DNA of 64,000 nucleotides from Symsagittifera roscoffensis (taxonomy: Eukaryota; Xenacoelomorpha; Acoela; Convolutidae). Shown here piece after piece: positions 56,527 to 64,000 of this stretch. The stretch lies in NCBI RefSeq assembly GCF_963678635.1, contig NC_087067.1, positions 25,861,547 to 25,925,546 of the forward strand, written 5' to 3'. Position numbers and translations under genes: made by a program. Position 1 is the stretch's first letter. Every line of letters begins with the position of its first letter. The notes beneath the pieces are model-generated. The model saw only the letters and a program-made list of their open reading frames with translations, was not told the origin of the DNA and searched no databases.

Positions 56527-59500
56527 ATGTATGGGTCTGTGGTGCAGCCCCTGCTTACTGACCTCTACCAAATCACCATGTGCTATGGCTACTGGAGGTC
56601 AAACAAGCACAACCAGAACTCAGTCTTTGAACTGTTCTTCCGCAAAAACCCATTCAAGGTACTACTATCCTTCATTCAAACAGGTCACGCTCACAAATCG
56701 AAAAATATACCCCCATTGAAAATTGTAAAACTTGCAACTAGTATTTTTTACCGTGGATATCCAGTGGACTGCCCAGCAAACTCCTCGTTCCTCCAGTTGG
56801 AAAAATACTTTTGTTTTTAGTTTGATTGAACTCTTGTTAAGATAAATGTGGTGGATCTTGTTATTTAAAAAAATGTGGTGGATCTTGTTAACAATCCCCG
56901 GACCAAGTTAACATCCTCCCCCCTAAACACATTTGGGAGGATGTTAACTTGGTTCCAAGTTGGGAATTTTCAGCCAATCAAAATCATGGCCAAGATCATT
57001 CATCAATTCTCGAAGGAATTCTAGCTATCAAAAAAAACTTGTCGAAGTTCATAAGATAAAATTGAATATAGTCTTCTGCAAAGATCGTGGATTCACGCAG
57101 GGTATACGGCTACTACTTTGCGAAATTTGATTTTTCCGTTTGAATTACTTTGCTTCGCGTTCAAGTCGAAAGTGGAGGGGATCGATTAGATATGTGATAA
57201 TTATGTTTCCTCAAAGCCTTCGATTGTTCCGGTTTTTTCTCTTGTTTTTTTTTTGTTTTCAAATTGCTTATCAACCTATTTTTCTGCATGGGATGCAACT
57301 CGATACACAGATCAAAAAATCATGTTTTATACGAAAAAAGTATGTACAAAAAATATCATGTTTTATAAGAAAATTTTTTGTCCAGGGAGAGTTTACTATC
57401 TTCTGTGGCCTTCGCGACGTCATAGTGTTCCTGGAAAACTTTACTATCACAGACGAGGACGTGCAGTACTTGAAGAGTGTGATGCCAGACGCAGAGCCGG
57501 AGTTCTTCCACTACATGCAGAGTTTGGATCCAAAGCAGATGAAGATCCGGGCCCAGAAAGAGGGCTCGGTGTGTTTCCCAAGAGTGCCTCTCATTACTCT
57601 CGAGGGTCCATTGGCTCTATGTCAATTGGTGGAGACTACTTTGCTAACATTAGGTTGGTGCCTTAATTGGCGCCGTTTCATTTTAATTGTTTATCTTTTC
57701 AAATGTCAATGCAAAAAAAACTTACTAGAAGTGAAGTTCTAAATGGTAGCATTTTTGCAGATCAGTTGAGACTATCTGTCTACGAGCAGAAATATCAACG
57801 TAAAAAGGGATCAGAATTCTAATAAGAATCAGGGAGGGGAAAAAATAAATTTTTGGTCGTAAAAAGTACTTACTATTTTTTTTAGCGGCCAAAAAATTAA
57901 GAAAAAAATTAAGTACAAAAACTTAAATTTCGTCTTACAAACGTTTCCATCTCTATTTTCTGACAAACTTGCAGTTTTTGCTTTAAAATACTGAAAACTT
58001 TTTCGACTTACCAGGATTTTTTACGCGCGCATGAATGAATTTGGCAAAATTTTTCATCACAACCCGAAAAATTTGATGCTGTTTTATGAGCAAATTAACA
58101 CGAATTTTTATGTTTTTGCTGGCTTTTTTCGTTCACTTAAGAAAGAGTGAATAAAAAATTAAATTAATTTTTTTGTCGGCTCCCTGCTGAGAACCGCTGT
58201 TCCGCCGTAGTTGAAAACTGGATGCAATTTTTTTCGGTTTGGTAGGCAAATTGTGAATGCGGAACTAAAATTCTTGCTCATTAGACATTCGGCAATTGTT
58301 GCGATATGGTATCAGAACAAGTTTATATAAACAAGTAACGATTGGTTTCGTCTTTCCAGTCAACTTTGCCAGTCTTGTGGCGACGAATGCAGTGAGATAC
58401 AGACTGGCAGCTGGCGATGACAAAATTCTGCTAGAATTCGGTCTTCGAAGAGCCCAAGGTCCAGATGGAGGACTAACAGCAAGTAAATACTGCTATGTTG
58501 GTGGATTTAACGCAACAAGTAACGTTCTGGCGGGAAAGATGTACGGAATTCCTATCAAGGGAACCCAAGCTCATTCATTCGTCACGTCGTTCTCAAAAAT
58601 CTCAGAGCTGAAAGAGCAAAAAACAACGCTCAAGTCCAAAAATGGCGCACAAGAATGCGATCTCGTTGACCTGACTATAAAATATCTAGAAGACGTGAAA
58701 AATGTTCTAGAGATCCCAGAAATACACGAAGGAGAGCTAGCTTCGTTTATAGCATATGCATGCGCCTTCCCGGAAAACTTTCTTGTGCTAATAGACACTT
58801 ATGCGACGCTAGGATCCGGCATTGCTAGTTTTCTAGCAGTTGCGCTAGCCTTGGACCATATAGGGTATCGTGCCACGGGAGTCCGAATTGATTCTGGAGA
58901 CTTAGCGTATCAGAGTCATGTGGTGCACGACAAAATGTGCCTGGTTGCCGATCGACTAGGTGTTGAGTGGTTCAAAACAGGATTAACAATCGTAGCCAGC
59001 AATGACCTTGACGAGGAGACGCTTTACTCATTTCGCAATCAAGACCACAAAATCAATGCATTTGGAATCGGAACCAACTTGGTAACATGTCTCAATCAAC
59101 CTGCTCTCGGGTGTGTGTACAAAATAGTAGAAATCGAAGGTCGGCCCTGCATGAAATTAGCCCAAGAAGTTGGAAAAATGACTTTCCCTGGAAACAAAAA
59201 AGTTTACAGGCTTCAGGGATCCCAGGGAACCGCAATTTTGGATTTGATATCAACTGAGCATGAACCAAAGCCTGAAATAAATCAGCCCGTTTTGTGCCGA
59301 GATCCATTCACTGCTACTAAACGAGCATACTGCAAACCTTCGTCGATTCAAGAACTTCTGGTTCCAGTTTGGGATGAAAACGGTTGCGTAGAACCAGTAC
59401 AGACGCTGCAAGAAGTAAGAGAGTTTGTTCTGGAATCACTGAAATCTCTTCGAGCAGACGTGAAAAGAAAACTAAATCCAACTCCTTACAAGGTTTCTCT

Positions 59501-59570
59501 GTCTAACAAATTATTCGATTTCATGCACGATCAGTGGTTGCAGAATGCTCCCATTGGGCAACTTGACTAG
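56527..59570 (+). CDS. NAPRT: Nicotinate phosphoribosyltransferase
   Basis: Exons 56527-56658, 57386-57653 and 58360-59570 join in frame (phase 0, then G+TC) to 536 residues; human NAPRT has 538. The enzyme makes nicotinate mononucleotide from nicotinic acid and PRPP with ATP hydrolysis, the first step of the Preiss-Handler NAD route, in the cytosol. Hallmarks: [15 protein letters not shown] at the N-terminus, [53 protein letters not shown] (His205, the likely phosphorylated His), GVRIDSGDL (from 307) and GIGTNLVTC (from 369) for phosphate/PRPP binding. The start was chosen because a long pyrimidine tract and cag end at 56518, 8 nt before this ATG; an in-frame ATG at 56458 would add 23 residues but lies inside what would then be intron. 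Introns are 727 and 706 bp with no gene inside. Confidence 0.96.
56902..56953. repeat. 19-bp perfect inverted repeat in NAPRT intron 1
   Basis: accaagttaacatcctccc (56902-56920) and gggaggatgttaacttggt (56935-56953) with a 14-nt loop. It follows a direct repeat of tgtggtggatcttgtta at about 56848 and 56875. Confidence 0.85.
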
Positions 59571-59621
59571 CCTGCTTCGTATGCCATGATTCAATTGTCT
59601 TGCTCGTCTATTTAAAATTGT

Positions 59622-59851
59622 ACAGCTATTATGTAGAAAATGTATAACTTCTGTTTACTGTAAGTTTCATGTCAACTGAAACTCAACACTTGTTTCTGTA
59701 ATTATCTTGCGCATTTCTTGCAAAAGGACTAGGACCCACAGCTATTATGTAGAAAATATAACTTCTGTTTACTGGTTATTTTATATCAACTGAAGCTCAA
59801 CAATTGTTTCTGTAATTATCCTTGCTCATTTCTTTCTTAAGTACAGGACCC
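59622..59851 (+). repeat. ~115-bp tandem duplication just 3' of NAPRT
   Basis: Two diverged units (59622-59737 and 59738-59851) both begin acagctattatgtagaaaat and end aggaccc; a third begins and diverges at 59852. They probably lie in or just after the NAPRT 3' UTR. No canonical AATAAA seen. Confidence 0.8.
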
Positions 59852-59974
59852 ACAGCAGTTTCTAAGAATTATTTGGTTCCAAATTGCCACGAAAATGAGA
59901 TAATTTATGCATTTTGTCAGGATAATTTAAATCGAGACTGTAGAGAAAAACATGGTAAATGCAGTTTTCTTCCA

Positions 59975-60525
59975 CAGAGCTTATTACACAAGCATAGCTT
60001 GTGTTGTAGTATGAACATCCTTTTTTTCCAACCTAAGTCGCAAATATTGTTGCGATGCAATGGTTGCGACAAAATGTGTTAATTTTGAAAGTGTTCCATT
60101 TTGATCCAGCTCTTAAGTACAGCCAATGCTGAGGATATTAACACAGACTATTATATTACAAATAGCCATTTAGCTGCAAGGTATCATGGATCTGTAGTTT
60201 AGAGAAAGGAAAGGAGACCCGCATGAAAATAAGAGGGTTCGATTCTGGGTAGGGTCGGATGTTTTTTTAATGAAATTTTTCGTATACTAGTTAAAATGCG
60301 TCCGCTCTATAAATTGAGGCATGTTAGTTGGTAAAGTAGTACTTTTTTCAAATTGACTGGTATTGCTAATGCGTCATAATTGGCTTGCGTCACTTAGCAA
60401 TTAGATGGCGCGTGTCACTTATGAACTTTTAAAGACTCAAACTTTTACTCATTCAGTTTTTCCCAGTAGCGTTATCGGTCATATTTTTGCGTTTGTATGC
60501 AACATGCAACTTCGCCTCTGTGTTT
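59975..60525 (+). repeat. SINE-like element, family 2, copy 2
   Basis: Matches 44165-44675: hairpin acacaagcatagcttgtgt, gcatgaaaataagagggttc with box B ggttcgattc (about 60235), tataaattgaggcatgttag, and an end near caacttcgcctctgtg. It carries an extra block (tcgcaaatattgttgcgatg) also seen in the composite at 37.9 kb. Confidence 0.7.
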
Positions 60526-61490
60526 AAACTATCCGGTCAAAAGACGCAAATTTTGAAACTGCACGCGTTTTCCTAATTTTGACATTCGATAAAAAGGTAT
60601 GAGCGCAGAAATAGGTTCTCAAGCCCAACAATTTTTGCGATCTTTGTCTAATCGCGAATAAAAATCTGTGAAAACTTGTCAAGATTGTGTCAAGATCTTT
60701 CAGAAAAGTCCAAGAATCTTGAAGACAAAAAAACAGAGATTGCAAAGGATCTTGAAGTTATTACAAAGATTTTTTAAAAAAAATTTGGCGCTGCGAGCGC
60801 TTATAAAACAAGACCTAAATTTTTTGAATCGATAATTAAGAGCTATAAAATGAAGCATTGCGACCATGAACTAACTAACAATCATCAATACAAAACTGAA
60901 TTTTTGATTGAAAGTTTTCTGAAAACTTGCTGATGATTGTTAGTTTCAAAACAAAATGCGGCAGTAGCAAATCAATTGATTATCAAGACATGAGCATTGT
61001 GACCATGAATTAAGTCAAAACTATCAGTACAAAAATAATTTAGTTTTTAGTTCCAAAGCAAATTCAGGCAAAAAATTGAAGCATTAGCGAAGCAATTGAA
61101 TCTAATGGCAGATGCACTAAAGTACAGCATTGCGACAATGATTTAACAAAAAAAGTACAAGATTTGCTGTTTGCTAAAAACTTTCGAAGTTTTCTGATAA
61201 TTTGTCTCAACATAATTCAAGGTGGTTAATTCAAGCGTTAAAACGTCAGATAAAAAAAATAGAAGATCGATGATTAAAAGAAAAATTGCGGTTCATTTTT
61301 ATAATATCGAATACTCTAAATATCGAAGAACACCTAACATATTTTAAAAAATTCTGGATGAATATCGGTTTCAAAGCAATTTTAGCCAATTGTAACATAT
61401 TGCTAATCTTTTGATGATATATCCGTCAAAATGCTTGATTATATCGACCAACAGCGTTTTTTGATTAATTGCCCCTCTTTGCTTTTAAAA
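60526..61490. other. No gene seen; minor hairpin
   Basis: AT-rich; a hairpin GCGCT-GCG-AGCGC at about 60788-60800 is followed by ttataaaacaag, another possible repeat terminus. Loose repeats of gcattgcgaccatgaa(t/c)taa occur near 60855, 60995 and 61125. Confidence 0.4.
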
Positions 61491-61493
61491 ATT

Positions 61494-61607
61494 CTGATTT
61501 TGAAGTTTTCAAAAGTTTTTTTTTCGGAGAATATTTTCTGTCTTTGTGTTCTGATTTTGAAGTTTTCAAAAGTTTTTTTTTCGAAGAATATTTCCTGTCT
61601 TTGTGTT
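61494..61607 (+). repeat. 57-bp tandem duplication
   Basis: The unit starting ctgattttgaagttttcaaa occurs twice in a row (61494 and 61551) with three differences. The length is a multiple of three, so the local frame repeats LKFSKVFFSENIFCL, but no gene is evident. Confidence 0.85.
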
Positions 61608-61739
61608 CTGCTTCATTCTGTTTTTGTCATGACAACGTAGAACAAATTCAATTCTAAAAACAGCTTTTAATTCTAACAATTTTAAACAACTTTCCATTTT
61701 TAAACAACTTTTTCCAACTTCACCAGTGCTGTAGTAAGT

Positions 61740-62520
61740 GACTAAGAGACGTATTTCCTAAACAATTGACTCTCCGTTGACCGAACAGCGGTTCCGCCGC
61801 CTTTCTTTCCTTGCACGCTGTCGCGACTTGCCTGAGATCCGTTCTGTGGCGTTGTTCCCACGAAAAGTCGTCGGATCGATTGAATTTTTTGGACCCACCA
61901 CCCTAGTTTCTTCTTTTCTGCAGTAAGCTCCTGCTCGATTTGGGTTTTTGGCAAATTTGATATGTGGTTATTCAGGCTTGAATAATTCTTTCGCTCCCAA
62001 GACGGCTACGGTGAATGGAAAGAACGCTTGGAAGTGATTTGCGTCGGACTCGGTTTTCTCAGATCAGCGAGGTGTAGCCATCAGTGGTTTTCGATAGTAA
62101 GTCAGCGTAGTAGGATGAGTCACTTGTAGGGTTTTTGAGCGTCATGATCCAGTTTCGGGCTCTACATCTCTTTCGGTTTGATCTGGTAGATATTTGATCT
62201 TGTTCATACAATAACTATAACATATCTGGACAATAAGAAACACGAACTCTTATACCGAACAGCGGTTGCACCTTAGACCGAACGGCCATGCCTCCAGTGG
62301 ATTCGGTCAAGAGTTCTACGGTATAGCTCTACAATCAGATGAGGATTTAACCGACCTATACCAGATGAGACTAACAGCTTACGTGCGATTCAAATCTACA
62401 ATTAACGCCGCCGTCAACGATACAATTAACCGTCCCAACTATGCTAAGTACGAAAGCAGCCCCAAAAGCTGAAGAAAATACTCGCAATTACACGAGGATA
62501 GAGCGAGACGCAGCGTCTAT
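61740..62520. other. Higher-GC stretch with open frames on both strands
   Basis: A - strand frame (61954-61742; QELTAEKKKLGWWVQKIQSI) and a + strand frame (open from about 62221 to 62472; FGQEFYGIALQSDEDLTDL and AAVNDTINRPNYAKYES) lie in DNA of balanced composition. The 12-mer accgaacagcgg occurs at about 61782 and 62254. I recognise neither product; fragments of an unidentified gene or mobile element. Confidence 0.25.
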
Positions 62521-62884
62521 GATATATTAACTAAATATACTGATAAAGGCTAATGTAATTATATTTTGATTAATTTACTCGTTTATCAAGTCAGCATAGA
62601 TAATCGAGTGTTTTTAAGCAAACAAGATTTTTTATTTTCCACTTTTGCTAATTTCATTTTTTTCCACTGTTTTCATATCGTAAACACTAAATAATAAATC
62701 GTACCACATAGGGAGTGAAAATTACCATAAATGGAGTTTGGCCGAATATAGATTAATGTCACCATAACCTTAAAATCATTCGAGGAGCAGTTTTTCTCGA
62801 CGCGGTGCGAGGTTTTTGAATTTTTGTAGGAATTGGAGTTGCGACTGAAAAATTTTAATAAGCTAGAGAACTTGGTTCTGTTGT

Positions 62885-63135
62885 GTCTTTTTACCCTTGC
62901 GATATGAAAGTGTTGCAACCGGCTACTACACTTTTTGCCCGTAAAGATTTTTTTTTCACTGAAAGAATCAAATGGGAATCAGTATATTTCATTACCTGTG
63001 AATCACAAGCATGGTTAGTGTATTACCTGCATATATGCCATGGGTGCATGTTACATAGGGTTACAATGTAACTGTGATCTGTGCGAAAATTTTCGGAGCT
63101 GAGTTCGGTCGCCTTGAATTGTGTCGGCTTATTTT
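62885..63135 (+). repeat. SINE-like element, family 1
   Basis: acccttgcgatatgaaagtg, ttgcaaccggctactacact and gcccgtaaagattttttttt head; gtgtcggcttattttcctaa tail near 63121, as at 52400-52640. The tRNA-like centre is not preserved. Confidence 0.5.
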
Positions 63136-64000
63136 CCTAATATCTTCATTCTTTTATATGAGACCGGTTGAGCTCTAACGAGATTTTTTTTTGAAAAGTT
63201 TTAATCAACTTATTGAGCCCTCCGGAATATTTTGGGGAAAATAAGCATAAAAAGTTGTCAATATTCTTGGAAAACAGTTTTTTAATGTATTTTTGGCAAT
63301 TTAGGTCAATTAACGACTTTGGTAGAAATTTTTGTAGTTTTTAGTTGCGCAATCTGCTATTTTTTTGCAGTTTGTTTTTGCTTTTAAAGTTTTTTAAAGC
63401 ACCGATTTGGCCTGTTTAGTTTGAAGGTTACGTTCATGCTTGAGACCACAAAATTTGTGGGTTGCGTACGGGCCAGCAGTTGATTTTCTTTTAAAATGTT
63501 TTTTTTTTCTGGGAGAATTTTATTATCGGACTTGTTTGTCTGCTTTTTCGTCAGCTTTTCTTCCGAAACTTATAATTTTTTTCCGGCTGGAGCAAGTTTT
63601 GCCAGAATTGGAAGACTTTTGATTCATTCCTGTAATTTGTAAGTTTGACATTTCTGATTTTCTATACGTGTCTTTTTTATTGTTGCTTATTCACGTCTTT
63701 TTTGCTTAAAAGGTTATTCAGCTAAATTGGTGTGGGCGAAGGTGATATCGACACAGTCACCATATATTGCATCGTTTCAGGGGCAAATGGTTTTTTTTGT
63801 TAATTTCCGGAGGGTGGTAAATCTGGACTTGCTGAACTTCATAGGTCAAAATTTTTTGCTTGATTCATCTTACTCTATTTTCTCTTATTTCTACTTCGGG
63901 CTTTATTTCTGTGGAAGAGAGTGATTTGTTGCCATTTTGTCCTAGCCGGTCCCACCTTGAGGAGGCGGATTAAACTTCGACTCCTCCAACCGTGACCGAA
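63136..64000. other. No gene seen at the right edge
   Basis: T-rich sequence with short open frames only. The last ~60 bases become more GC-rich (ctagccggtcccaccttgag), possibly the start of something beyond the window. Confidence 0.4.

Overview
The window looks like nuclear DNA of an invertebrate-type animal: AT-rich (poly-T, poly-A and occasional poly-G/C tracts), with GT-AG introns, long repeat-filled intergenic spaces and animal-type genes that have few introns and very large exons. I cannot place the lineage more finely from sequence alone. All four supported host genes lie on the + strand and share no evident operon.

Genes, left to right: (1) a two-exon gene at 13.8-14.6 kb for a small acidic protein I do not recognise, with a possible further upstream exon at 5.5 kb; (2) an ORP5/ORP8-type oxysterol-binding-related protein at 31.9-36.8 kb (PH domain, OSBP lipid-exchange domain, C-terminal membrane anchor), carrying an unusually long Ser/Asn-rich N-terminus; (3) TSR1, a 40S ribosome maturation factor, at 48.3-51.0 kb (two exons); (4) nicotinate phosphoribosyltransferase (NAPRT), the entry enzyme of the Preiss-Handler NAD route, at 56.5-59.6 kb (three coding exons). 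Exon phases join cleanly in all four. In TSR1 and NAPRT a pyrimidine-rich splice acceptor lies exactly 8 nt before the start codon, and in the ORP gene 71 nt before it. This suggests noncoding first exons or spliced-leader addition.

The rest is mobile and repetitive DNA. 1-5.5 kb: diverged duplications, a foldback and G-runs. 6.1-7.7 kb: a 5'-truncated non-LTR retrotransposon on the - strand with a perfect 15-bp target-site duplication. 9-11.6 kb: a ~165-bp satellite ending in a Helitron-like 3' terminus. 16.6-23.3 kb: three tandem copies of a ~1-kb unit, two of which carry a Helitron-like element (17927-19650 and 20612-22580) at the same site, while the first copy keeps the empty site. 24.3-24.8 kb: a decayed reverse transcriptase. 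39.2-43.3 kb: three tandem 1.36-kb units whose junction mini-repeat grows 1, 2, 3 copies. Two SINE-like families with tRNA-like internal boxes and several dispersed hairpin-ended repeats are scattered between.

The most notable features are the Helitron/satellite/tandem-duplication complex at 9-23 kb, with its internal empty-site control, the near-start splice acceptors shared by unrelated genes, and the large palindromes at 2.8, 9.0 and 46.9 kb.
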